Source of the DNA: Bacteroidota bacterium
GTDB taxonomy: Bacteria; Bacteroidota; Bacteroidia; M30B66
Direction of reading: 5' to 3'
DNA length: 6,291 nucleotides
NCBI GenBank assembly: GCA_947497195.1
Contig: CANMGM010000138.1
Span: forward strand, 1-6,291
Positions 1 to 6,291 of this stretch are shown here, one piece after another (within the stretch, counting starts at the first letter, position 1; the number at the start of each line of letters is the position of its first letter). A program made the translations under genes and the position numbers. The notes under the pieces are model-generated. The model had not been told where the DNA came from. It did no database searches and worked only from the letters and a program-made list of their open reading frames with translations.

Positions 1-172
1 CAAGAACCTGAAATGCAAGCTCAACAGCACTCGAATTTGCTGTTCCACTGCCAAGAATAATTGCCAGTAATTCGGCATCACTCAACGAACCTGCACCGAA
101 TGTCTTGAATTTTTCGCGTGGCCGCTCTTCTGCGCTCCAGTGTTTAATTGAACCGGGATTAGCTGCCTGCAT
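1..172 (-). CDS. radC: RadC family protein, N-terminal part (runs off the left edge)
   Basis: The first 57 codons of a RadC (UPF0758) protein are visible; the rest lies beyond position 1. The start is ATG at 172-170. The translation begins MQAANPGSIKHW and continues with SAEERPREKF at about residues 13-22 and LSDAELLAIILGSGT at about residues 30-44. These are the hallmark blocks of the RadC N-terminal helix-hairpin-helix-like region. The C-terminal JAB/MPN metal-binding domain would be outside the window, so its metal ligands cannot be checked. RadC was named for DNA repair, but its biochemical role is unsettled. The start codon lies inside the 3' end of purL (14-bp overlap, different frame), so translation is probably coupled to purL. 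I see no separate promoter. An in-frame earlier start is not supported by family alignment. Confidence 0.9.
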   Translation of the reverse strand, partial: MQAANPGSIKHWSAEERPREKFKTFGAGSLSDAELLAIILGSGTANSSAVELAFQVL

Positions 173-2408
173 GGCTCATTGCAGATGAAATGGATGCTTC
201 GTTGAGTGCACTAAATTCATCAATTTCGCCATACACTAGATCATCAACGCGCACCAAACCTTCCGTTACCCAACCAATTTCTTGAACCGGAAAATCAACA
301 ATTGCAGCCAGATTTCGGAATACTTCCAATTTTTCCGCATTAACCGAAACAATCGCTCTGCTTTGCGCTTCGCCAAAAAGGAATGCATCACCGCGCAAGT
401 TTTCAGGTGTATGAATGGCAAATCCCAGATGGCCCGAATACCCCGATTCTGCTAAAGCTACAAACAACCCACCATCTGAAATATCATGAACAGACTCAAC
501 AGCTCCAGCCGAAATAAGCACTTCAATCAATTTATGCAATTTCAATTCGTGTTCAAGCGAAAATTCAGGAGCTGGACTCAAAGCAACCTTATGCCAAGAG
601 AAAAGATATTCCGAGCAATTGATATCGTCTGAGAGATTTCCCAACAGAAAAATACAATCGCCCGCATTGCGAAACGACAAACCGGTATGTGTTTTTATGT
701 TATCCATAATTCCAAGCATTCCGATTGTTGGCGTAGGAAATACCGGTACCGCCTGCTTTCCTGAAATTACCGTTTGATTATAAAAACTAACATTTCCACC
801 GGTAACTGGTGTATTGAGCGCTTTACAGGCAGAGCCCATCCCTTTTATCGCTCCAACAAATTGCCAGTACACTTCAGGATTGTATGGATTGCCGAAATTA
901 AGACAATTGGTTACTGCAAGTGGTTTCCCACCAGAACAAACAATGTTACGGGCAGCTTCTGCTACTGCAATGGAGGCTCCCTTTTCGGGATCGGCGTGAA
1001 CATACCGCGAATTGCAATCAACCGTCATAACCAATGCCTTCTCTGTTTCCTTTACATGAACAACAGCAGCATCAGAAACCTTGTTCGTACTCATGTTTGC
1101 AGTTCCCACCATCGAATCATATTGCCTGTAAACCCATCTTTTGCTGGCTATATTCGGATGCGAAACCAAATAGCGGGCAATTTCGCGTAAGTCATTTGGC
1201 ACCGGGATTTGAGACGGATTGAATTGCTGCGCCTCAGCAAAGTATGCGGGTTCGGTATAACTGCGTTGGTAAACCGGCGCGCCTCCTCCAAGCACCAGAT
1301 CATGCGCCGGAACATCAGCCTGCAGTTCGCCATTCTGAAAATAACGCAATCGATTTCCCTCGGTAACAACACCTATCACAGCAAAATGTAAATCCCATTT
1401 GGTGAATATAGATTCAACCTCCTCTTCCCTACCCTTTTCAACAACCATCAGCATTCGTTCCTGCGATTCAGAAAGTAAAATCTCCCAGGCCTGCATTCCG
1501 GCTTGGCGTGCAGGAACTTTATCGAGCCAGATGTCCATTCCATGCTCACCTTTTGCCGACATTTCGGATGTAGAACACGTAATACCTGCCGCTCCCATAT
1601 CCTGCATGCCGATAATGGCTCCCGTTTGAATAACTTCCAATGTTGCCTCAAGCAGTAATTTCTCCTGGAAAGGATCTCCAACCTGAACAGCCGGCAAATC
1701 ATTCGCACTATCCTCAGTAAGATCGCCCGAGGCAAACGTTGCTCCGTGAATACCATCTTTGCCGGTCGATGAACCAACGATATAAACCGGATTTCCGGCA
1801 CCATAGGAGATGGCCGAGGCTGTTTCACCAACCTTCACAATTCCTACCGACATGGCATTCACTAAAGGATTCTGATTGAAGCAGGAATCAAAAAAAACTT
1901 CGCCACCAACAACCGGAACACCGAAAGCATTTCCGTAATCTCCGATTCCCTTCACCACACCTTTTATAAGCCACTTTGTATGGTCGCTCCGAATATCGCC
2001 AAAACGCAACGAATTTAATTGGGCAATCGGTCGGGCGCCCATGGTGAATATATCGCGGTTAATTCCACCTACACCGGTTGCAGCGCCCTGATAAGGTTCC
2101 AACGCCGATGGGTGATTATGTGATTCAATTTTAAATGCGCAGGCAAGTCCACCACCAATATCAACGAGACCGGCATTTTCTTCGCCTGCCTTGGCAAGCA
2201 TACACGCACCCTCTCGTGGCAATGTTTTTAGCCAAACAATTGAATTTTTGTAGGAACAATGCTCACTCCACATTACAGAGAAAATACTGAGCTCTGTAAA
2301 ATTCGGTGTTCTTCCCAAGATGCCACAGATTCGCTCAAACTCTTCTTCCAGTATTCCCAATTTTTTGGCCTGCTCTATTGTTGCCAGTGTTGTTCCGGTT
2401 GTTTGCAT
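159..2408 (-). CDS. purL: Phosphoribosylformylglycinamidine synthase subunit PurL (FGAM synthase II)
   Basis: PurL catalyses the ATP-dependent conversion of FGAR to FGAM, the fourth step of cytoplasmic de novo purine synthesis. It uses ammonia delivered by the glutaminase PurQ, with PurS as bridging subunit. At 749 residues this is the small PurL type, not the ~1300-residue fused enzyme, so separate purQ and purS genes are expected elsewhere. Visible motifs are SEHCSYK (48-54, catalytic His50), the ATP/Mg segment FKIESHNHPSALEPYQGAA (92-110), VGGINRDIFTMGARP (113-127), then DMGAAGITCSTSEMSAKG, GGNVSFYNQ and the C-terminal VHDISDGG. Both AIR-synthase-like halves are therefore present and intact. 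Start ATG is 2408-2406 and stop TAA is 161-159. A TAnnTTTG element lies 17 bp upstream of the start, suggesting its own promoter and a short leader. radC follows with a 14-bp overlap. Confidence 0.98.
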   Translation of the reverse strand: MQTTGTTLATIEQAKKLGILEEEFERICGILGRTPNFTELSIFSVMWSEHCSYKNSIVWLKTLPREGACMLAKAGEENAGLVDIGGGLACAFKIESHNHPSALEPYQGAATGVGGINRDIFTMGARPIAQLNSLRFGDIRSDHTKWLIKGVVKGIGDYGNAFGVPVVGGEVFFDSCFNQNPLVNAMSVGIVKVGETASAISYGAGNPVYIVGSSTGKDGIHGATFASGDLTEDSANDLPAVQVGDPFQEKLLLEATLEVIQTGAIIGMQDMGAAGITCSTSEMSAKGEHGMDIWLDKVPARQAGMQAWEILLSESQERMLMVVEKGREEEVESIFTKWDLHFAVIGVVTEGNRLRYFQNGELQADVPAHDLVLGGGAPVYQRSYTEPAYFAEAQQFNPSQIPVPNDLREIARYLVSHPNIASKRWVYRQYDSMVGTANMSTNKVSDAAVVHVKETEKALVMTVDCNSRYVHADPEKGASIAVAEAARNIVCSGGKPLAVTNCLNFGNPYNPEVYWQFVGAIKGMGSACKALNTPVTGGNVSFYNQTVISGKQAVPVFPTPTIGMLGIMDNIKTHTGLSFRNAGDCIFLLGNLSDDINCSEYLFSWHKVALSPAPEFSLEHELKLHKLIEVLISAGAVESVHDISDGGLFVALAESGYSGHLGFAIHTPENLRGDAFLFGEAQSRAIVSVNAEKLEVFRNLAAIVDFPVQEIGWVTEGLVRVDDLVYGEIDEFSALNEASISSAMSHAGS

Positions 2409-2425
2409 GGTTTAATTGTATGCAA

Positions 2426-2433
2426 CAAAAATA
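2426..2433 (-). promoter_or_regulatory. Candidate -7 promoter element for purL
   Basis: On the minus strand this reads TATTTTTG, a full match to the Bacteroidota -7 consensus TAnnTTTG. It ends 17 bases before the purL ATG, implying a leader of roughly ten to twelve bases. No good TTTG -33 element is seen 19-20 bases further upstream, so the call rests on half of the bipartite promoter plus its position. Confidence 0.4.
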
Positions 2434-2568
2434 GGCTATGAAACCTGCATTTGAATTCGTGGCAAGCCACATTTTTACACAACGCTGTTTATAAAAGCGT
2501 TCGTAACCTGTTAAAAACTCTGCTGGTTGTTTGTTCCGACCAATGAAACCGATGAACTTGGCATAAGC

Positions 2569-2898
2569 TTATTTGTCGCGTCTGTAACCTTGTGGCATTT
2601 CGACTTCTACGATTGCCTGCATGCAAATGGAGCCAAAAATGTGAGGAAAAAAACCCGAACCATCGTCGGCTGCTTCATATAAAATAGGCGCGTCGAGTAA
2701 GGTGGTGTCGATTTTTAGAATACGTATATCTGTGCGGTTTCTAAAAAATCGCTTAAGTGTTCCGCTTATCTGCTCAACCTTCGAACAATGAATAAATCCT
2801 TCATCCTCAAAGGTTGATGTACTGTATGTGGTGTTATCCTTCTGTCGATCCCACTCATCCGTGAACACAATATGGTAAATAAATCTCGGCGCCGCCAT
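2569..2898 (-). CDS. DUF952 family protein of unknown function
   Basis: This 109-residue protein matches the DUF952 family, small cytosolic proteins with no established activity. Recognisable family blocks, numbered from the ATG start, are IYHI (7-10), EGFIHCS (33-39), the LYEA segment (73-76) and FFPHIFG (83-89). The conserved His and Cys residues sit in these blocks. The length is normal for the family, and I see no signal peptide or membrane segment. I chose ATG at 2898-2896. A TTG six codons upstream (2916-2914) would overlap the predicted -7 promoter element and adds nothing family-like. The gene stands alone: purL begins 160 bp downstream on the same strand and seems to have its own promoter, and the response regulator gene diverges upstream. 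Family assignment is from motif recognition; no function is proposed. Confidence 0.85.
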   Translation of the reverse strand: MAAPRFIYHIVFTDEWDRQKDNTTYSTSTFEDEGFIHCSKVEQISGTLKRFFRNRTDIRILKIDTTLLDAPILYEAADDGSGFFPHIFGSICMQAIVEVEMPQGYRRDK

Positions 2899-2913
2899 GT
2901 CTGAATTCCGAAG

Positions 2914-2945
2914 CAAATGTAAATTGCTGTTTCATGCTTTTCAAC
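2914..2945 (-). promoter_or_regulatory. Bacteroidota-type promoter for the DUF952 gene
   Basis: On the minus strand, GTTG (2945-2942) is separated by 20 bases from TACATTTG (2921-2914). The second element is a full match to the Bacteroidota -7 consensus TAnnTTTG. The first has three of four bases of the TTTG -33 element, and the spacing is close to the usual 19-20. Transcription would begin near 2908, giving a leader of about ten bases before the ATG at 2898. This supports that start over the upstream TTG. Confidence 0.5.
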
Positions 2946-2948
2946 AGA

Positions 2949-2979
2949 ATTGATAGTTTTTTATGCGCTGTTTATCAAT
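2949..2979. repeat. Inverted repeat ATTGATA-N17-TATCAAT in the divergent intergenic region
   Basis: The arms are 2949-2955 and 2973-2979, perfect over 7 bp with a 17-base spacer, so the arm centres are 24 bp apart. The repeat lies just upstream of the -33 element of the DUF952 promoter and about 120 bp before the response regulator start, where a regulator could touch both genes. Two more ATCAA pentamers follow at 2991-2995 and 2996-3000. The region is very AT-rich, so a chance origin is quite possible. Nothing else was recognised in the 202-bp gap at 2899-3100. Confidence 0.3.
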
Positions 2980-3100
2980 AACTTAAAATCATCAAATCAA
3001 AATATCCGGTAATTAAAGTCCAAAACGTAAGATAAAATACAAAATATGGCAAACTCAAAATGAAATTGATGCGTAACATCGCCCGGTTAAACTGAATCTT

Positions 3101-4282
3101 ATGGCCAAATTTCTGACGCGGATTTTTGTAGTGGAGGACAATGAGTTTTTTTCTCATCTGATAAAGCAAAAACTCGAAAACGATCAACGAGAAATATCCC
3201 TTTTTGCGAGTGCAGAAACGTTTCGAAGTTCGCTGCACCAAAATCCCGATATCGTAATTCTCGATTATAATTTACCTGAATCGAATGGAATCGATTTGTT
3301 GAAGGAGATTAAATATTTCAATCAGGAAATCAAAACCATACTTATATCGGGGCAGGACAAGGTGGAGGTCGTAATAGAAGCCTATGAGAATGGAGCCGAG
3401 GAATACATTAAAAAAGACGACAACGCGCTAACCCTGCTCGAACTTAAAGTGCAAAAGCACAGCTCGGAGGTAAATTTGCGCAAAGAAGTTGATCTCTTGC
3501 GCGAGCAAATTATCGACAGGAATAAATACAGCCGGATAATTGGCGAAAGCCAAGCTATTTTGAAGGTTCTGCGTTTAATTCAGAAGGTCGAAAAAACAAA
3601 TATGCTGGCACTCATTACAGGCGAGAGTGGCACCGGAAAAGAACTTGTTGCTTCTGCCATTCACTACAATTCCGAGCGAAGAAATAAGCCTTTCGTTGCA
3701 GTTAACGTTGCAGCAATTCCCGAAGACCTCATCGAATCTGAATTGTTCGGACACGAGCGCGGAGCATTTACCGGAGCCGACACCAAACGCATCGGTAAAT
3801 TTGAAGAAGCCAATGAAGGCACCATTTTTCTGGACGAAATCGGAGAAATGGATATCCATATGCAAACCAAATTGCTGCGGGTGTTGCAGGAAAGCAAAAT
3901 AACCAGACTTGGATCCAACAAGGAAATCCCATTAAACGTAAGAGTGATTGCCGCCACAAATAAAAATTTAGCCCAACGAGTTAAAGACGGCAAAATGCGA
4001 GAGGATTTGTACTACCGACTTCAGGGCTTCCTTATTCATCTTCCTCCCTTAAGAGAACGCGAAAACGACCTTCTTATACTAGCAAAAACGATGTTACAGC
4101 AATTTTGTACAGCGAATCGATTACCTGTCAAAACCTTTTCATCCGAAGCGCTAAAAGCTATGATGAAGCACCCTTGGAGTGGGAATGTTAGAGAACTAAA
4201 GGCATTTGTAGAACGATCGGTACTAATCTCGGATGGCGAAATTATCGAAGCCGAAGACTTGATTTTCTCCCAAAATATATAA
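3101..4282 (+). CDS. Sigma-54-interacting response regulator (receiver + AAA+) lacking a DNA-binding domain
   Basis: This 393-residue protein resembles NtrC-type activators, which hydrolyse ATP to open sigma-54 RNA polymerase promoters. The receiver (about 7-118) has the acidic pair E12/D13, phosphoacceptor D55 in VILDYNLPES, S83 in LISG, and K105; the Pro that usually follows this Lys is Asp106. A charged helical linker (about 110-140) leads to the AAA+ domain (about 145-375). That domain has Walker A GESGTGKE (174-181), the sigma-54-contacting GAFTGA loop (221-226), Walker B FLDEIGE (D245/E246), sensor I AATN (284-287), arginine fingers in REDLYYRL (300-307) and sensor II WSGNVREL (359-366). 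The protein stops at residue 393, directly after the lid segment, so the usual Fis-type helix-turn-helix is missing. A terminator begins 8 bases after the stop, leaving no room for one. No histidine kinase gene is adjacent. Start ATG has no strong ribosome binding site. Confidence 0.95.
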   Translation: MAKFLTRIFVVEDNEFFSHLIKQKLENDQREISLFASAETFRSSLHQNPDIVILDYNLPESNGIDLLKEIKYFNQEIKTILISGQDKVEVVIEAYENGAEEYIKKDDNALTLLELKVQKHSSEVNLRKEVDLLREQIIDRNKYSRIIGESQAILKVLRLIQKVEKTNMLALITGESGTGKELVASAIHYNSERRNKPFVAVNVAAIPEDLIESELFGHERGAFTGADTKRIGKFEEANEGTIFLDEIGEMDIHMQTKLLRVLQESKITRLGSNKEIPLNVRVIAATNKNLAQRVKDGKMREDLYYRLQGFLIHLPPLRERENDLLILAKTMLQQFCTANRLPVKTFSSEALKAMMKHPWSGNVRELKAFVERSVLISDGEIIEAEDLIFSQNI

Positions 4283-4283
4283 A

Positions 4284-4311
4284 ACAAAAAAAGCCCCTCG
4301 AGAGGAGCTTT
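4284..4311. terminator. Bidirectional intrinsic terminator between the response regulator gene and ndk
   Basis: The stem pairs AAAGC (4290-4294) with GCTTT (4307-4311). After one C-A mismatch, CCTC (4296-4299) pairs with GAGG (4302-4305); in RNA the innermost pair probably opens to give a CGAG tetraloop. On the minus strand the stem is followed by TTTTTTTGTTTT, a strong U-tract, so it is best suited to ending the ndk transcript. On the plus strand only TTTCT follows, so termination of the regulator transcript may be weaker. It fills most of the 47-bp gap between two convergent genes. Confidence 0.8.
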
Positions 4312-4329
4312 CTAGATACATTTTAACCC

Positions 4330-4749
4330 TTAAAAACGCTCGAGTGCAGAGAAGAAGAAGCTTCCTTCAATTTGCGCGTTTTCGTCGCTGTCTGAACCAT
4401 GTACCGCATTCGCCTCAATTGATTTTGCGAACAAAGCGCGGATGGTGCCCGGTGCAGCTTTTGTTGGATCAGTAGCTCCAATCAAATCGCGGAACGAAGT
4501 AACAGCATTGTCTTTCTCTAAAATAGCTGCTACGATTGGACCTGAAGACATATACTTAACAAGATCTGCGTAAAATGGACGAGCGGCATGAACAGCATAG
4601 AACTGACCGGCAGCTTCGGGTGTAAGACGCGTGTATTTCATAGCGCGGACACGAAATCCGGCTTCGTTTATCTTCTGAAGAATTGCTCCGATGTGATTGT
4701 TTTCAACGGCATCGGGTTTGAGCATGGTGAATGTGATGTTGCCTGACAT
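4330..4749 (-). CDS. ndk: Nucleoside diphosphate kinase
   Basis: Ndk moves the gamma-phosphate from ATP to other (deoxy)nucleoside diphosphates through a phosphohistidine, keeping cytoplasmic NTP and dNTP pools balanced. The 139-residue length is typical of bacterial Ndk. Visible features are the N-terminal TFTMLKPDAV (6-15) with Lys11, Tyr51 in the QFYAVH segment, Arg87 and Thr93 near the phosphate-binding region, Arg104 in GTIRALF, and the active-site signature NAVHGSDS (114-121) with catalytic His117. Nothing is missing. The ATG at 4749-4747 gives the usual short N-terminus. The gene lies 41 bp downstream of pnp on the same strand and may be co-transcribed with lpxK and pnp. A weak TAATTTCG sequence in the gap could also be a promoter of its own. 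A strong hairpin terminator follows the stop. Confidence 0.98.
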   Translation of the reverse strand: MSGNITFTMLKPDAVENNHIGAILQKINEAGFRVRAMKYTRLTPEAAGQFYAVHAARPFYADLVKYMSSGPIVAAILEKDNAVTSFRDLIGATDPTKAAPGTIRALFAKSIEANAVHGSDSDENAQIEGSFFFSALERF

Positions 4750-4790
4750 GGTTTATCGTTTTTGTTTCGGGGCGCGAAATTAGACAATCT

Positions 4791-5609
4791 TTACAGATGT
4801 TTCGCTATCAAATGGCGGAAAATTGCAGTCATCTTTACTTCTGCCTTCGAAGCAGCTGCAATTACATCCTGATGTGTAACCTCCTGAATTTTCCCTTCAA
4901 CACCCAAATCGGTTATCACGCTTACCGCAAAACAAGGTAATCCCATGTGGCGGGCACAAATTACTTCCGGAACGGTCGACATCCCAACAGCATCGCCACC
5001 AATAATGCGCATGTATTTATACTCTGCCGGCGTTTCGAAACACGGTCCACTCACACTTACATATACGCCTTCGTGCAATTTAAAATCTTCGTACAAAGCA
5101 AATTCCCGCGCATGGTGAATCATTTTGCGGTCGTATGGTTCGCTCATATCCGGGAAACGCGGCCCCAGTTCAGGATCGTTCTTTCCTATCAATGGGTTGG
5201 ATGGCAGCAAGTTGATGTGATCCGTTAGCATCATCACATCGCCGATTTCATAATTCGGATTCACCCCGCCACTTGCATTGCTCACAAAAAGAAAACGAAT
5301 GCCTAGCTGCTTCATCACACGAACCGGAAAAACAACTTGTTGCATCGTATATCCTTCGTAATAATGAAAACGCCCCTGCATAACCATTACACGCTTGCCT
5401 CCGAGTAAACCAAATATAAGTTTGCCCGAATGGCCTTCGACTGTTGATACCGGGAAATGTGGAATATCTTCGTACGATATGGTATGGTTAATTTCTATTT
5501 CGCGCACCAATCCTCCGAGTCCGGTGCCAAGAATAATTCCCGCCTCTGCTTTAAAATCGCCTGTCTGACTGCGGATAAAGTCAGCGGCTTCGATTATACT
5601 TTGTAACAT
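4791..5609 (-). CDS. pnp: Purine-nucleoside phosphorylase, trimeric (PNP/MTAP) family
   Basis: PNP splits purine (deoxy)nucleosides with phosphate into free base and (deoxy)ribose-1-phosphate for cytoplasmic purine salvage. The 272-residue length suits the trimeric family. Visible motifs are ILGTGLGG (26-33, phosphate loop), GHSGKL (59-64, His60), GRFHYYEGY (79-87; Arg80, His82, Tyr84, Glu85), SNASGG (110-115), RFPDMSEPYD (151-160; Phe152), GPCFETPAEY (188-197; Phe191, Glu192), MSTVPE (210-215) and THQDV (His246). At the position of human PNP Asn243 (ITNK) this protein has Asp234 (ITDLG). Asn there favours 6-oxopurines and Asp is found in MTA phosphorylases, so base preference may be broader than guanosine/inosine; this is an inference. 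The start ATG lies 29 bp inside the lpxK 3' end, indicating translational coupling, and ndk follows after 41 bp. The symbol is generic; punA is also used. Confidence 0.95.
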   Translation of the reverse strand: MLQSIIEAADFIRSQTGDFKAEAGIILGTGLGGLVREIEINHTISYEDIPHFPVSTVEGHSGKLIFGLLGGKRVMVMQGRFHYYEGYTMQQVVFPVRVMKQLGIRFLFVSNASGGVNPNYEIGDVMMLTDHINLLPSNPLIGKNDPELGPRFPDMSEPYDRKMIHHAREFALYEDFKLHEGVYVSVSGPCFETPAEYKYMRIIGGDAVGMSTVPEVICARHMGLPCFAVSVITDLGVEGKIQEVTHQDVIAAASKAEVKMTAIFRHLIAKHL

Positions 5610-6291
5610 GATGTAAAATTAATTGCTTAAGGTCTTCTTCACGGTCAAACTTTAGTTCCATCAACAACTCGTACCAGTTTGCCTTAAGAGCAGGCCCGAG
5701 CAAGACTTCGATTTTCACGCGATCTTTTCCGGTTGCAAAAATAGGATGTTTTTGCGCAGATGCCTGCATGATTTTATTCACATCTTCACTACTATACGCA
5801 TGGTGATCGGGGAATTCGAAATGCTTCACTTCAATGCCTTTACTCTCGAGCGAAGCCTTGAGTTGCTTGCCGCCCGCAATACCTGTAACCAGGATGCAGC
5901 GGGGAAAATTAACTGAATTTAATTCGTTTGAATGCGCTGCATCGAAAGACTGAACTGCGGTATTCAGTGTTCGCGATAGAAACAGTGATTCTGATGGAAA
6001 GTCGGGAAAACTTGCGCATATTTCCCCTTTCAATTCAGCATCTTGTCTATTCGGGCACCGCGTGATGATCATAATATCGGCTTTTTTGTACCGATGCCAC
6101 AGATCGCGTTGATTTCCAACCGGCAGCAAATTACGGTTGCCGACCACATCAATGTACGGAATGAGTAAGACTGAAACATCGGGCTTTAATGGGCGGTGTT
6201 GATAGGCATCATCCAACAATACCAACTCGCATTCCGGATACGATGCAGCTATACGCTCAATTCCGGTTAGGCGATTTTCGCAAACAGAAAC
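5581..6291 (-). CDS. lpxK: Tetraacyldisaccharide 4'-kinase LpxK, 5'-truncated by the window edge
   Basis: LpxK phosphorylates the 4' position of the lipid A disaccharide precursor at the inner face of the cytoplasmic membrane. The open frame runs to the right edge without a stop, giving 236 residues of the C-terminal part; the N-terminal membrane anchor and Walker A loop lie outside. An internal TTG at 6225 is not a real start, because the 22 codons before it (VSVCENRLTGIERIAA...) read as LpxK. Numbering from the edge, visible motifs are VLLDDAYQHR (24-33, the Walker B-like acidic block), LLPVGNQRD (55-63, compare the usual LLPxGxLRE), ADIMIITRCP (71-80), LVTGIAG (134-140) and FPDHHAYS (160-167). 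The usual TEKD motif reads TGKD (187-190) through what could be one base change. The stop overlaps the pnp start by 29 bp. An lpxK-pnp pair is, from memory, recurrent in Bacteroidota. Confidence 0.93.
   Translation of the reverse strand, partial: VSVCENRLTGIERIAASYPECELVLLDDAYQHRPLKPDVSVLLIPYIDVVGNRNLLPVGNQRDLWHRYKKADIMIITRCPNRQDAELKGEICASFPDFPSESLFLSRTLNTAVQSFDAAHSNELNSVNFPRCILVTGIAGGKQLKASLESKGIEVKHFEFPDHHAYSSEDVNKIMQASAQKHPIFATGKDRVKIEVLLGPALKANWYELLMELKFDREEDLKQLILHHVTKYNRSR

Noticed and set aside
1197..1213. Sigma-54-like sequence TTGGCACCGGGATTTGA on the plus strand
   Set aside because: It lies inside purL, facing against the gene, and lacks the required GC at the -12 position.
774..1831. 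Several open frames of 60-140 codons opposite or alongside purL
   Set aside because: They lie in other frames of a clear, fully intact purL, show low-complexity or unnatural composition and match no family I recognise; they are shadows.
2459..2501. Small hairpins GTGGC-AA-GCCAC (2459-2470) and AACGCT...AGCGTT (2481-2501) between the DUF952 gene and purL
   Set aside because: Neither is followed by a U-tract on the minus strand, where a terminator for the DUF952 gene would be needed, and the first has an impossibly tight loop unless pairs open.
2930..2961. Possible plus-strand promoter TTTC-N20-TAGTTTTT for the response regulator
   Set aside because: Both elements have a mismatch, the region is T-rich and the site is about 140 bp from the start codon, so it is not convincing.
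3575..3993. Open frames on both strands within the response regulator gene
   Set aside because: They overlap the conserved AAA+ domain in other frames and have no recognisable domain.
4775..4782. TAATTTCG upstream of ndk as a -7 element
   Set aside because: It departs from TAnnTTTG at one key base and has no -33 partner at the right spacing; co-transcription with pnp is equally likely.
4947..5228. A 93-codon plus-strand frame inside pnp
   Set aside because: It is antisense to a conserved enzyme and shows no family features.
1..6291. A defence, mobile or otherwise new multi-gene system
   Set aside because: All genes belong to recognised families of mainly housekeeping type, with no transposase, repeats array or unusual gene cluster to suggest such a system.

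Overview
The window looks like a piece of a Bacteroidota chromosome of moderate G+C content. The genus cannot be fixed. Three things point there: the protein sequences (for example the LpxK motif DDAYQHR and the PNP segment around VITDLGVEGK); starts without clear Shine-Dalgarno sequences; and upstream matches to the Bacteroidota -7 promoter element TAnnTTTG. LpxK implies a Gram-negative envelope with lipid A. The genes are intact or cut only by the window edges. I see no transposase, integrase, CRISPR array, tRNA or rRNA, and no sign of recent transfer.

Layout: (1) 1-2408, minus strand: purL (complete, small-type FGAM synthase subunit) followed by radC, whose start overlaps the purL end by 14 bp; only the first 57 codons of radC are inside the window. 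(2) 2569-2898, minus strand: a small DUF952 protein with a good Bacteroidota-type promoter just upstream. (3) 2899-3100: a divergent AT-rich intergenic region with a 7-bp inverted repeat. (4) 3101-4282, plus strand: a sigma-54 response regulator (receiver plus AAA+) that ends right after the AAA+ lid and has no DNA-binding domain. (5) 4283-4329: a hairpin terminator shared with the convergent ndk gene. (6) 4330-6291, minus strand: 5'-truncated lpxK, pnp (overlapping lpxK by 29 bp) and ndk 41 bp downstream, probably one transcription unit.

Three genes belong to purine/nucleotide metabolism: purL makes purines de novo, pnp salvages purine bases, and ndk charges diphosphates to triphosphates. 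They lie in two separate transcription units split by the regulator and DUF952. lpxK makes lipid A and radC belongs to a family historically linked to DNA repair. I do not see a new multi-gene system. The items most worth following up are the response regulator without a DNA-binding domain and an Asp in the PNP base-binding site where characterised 6-oxopurine enzymes carry Asn.
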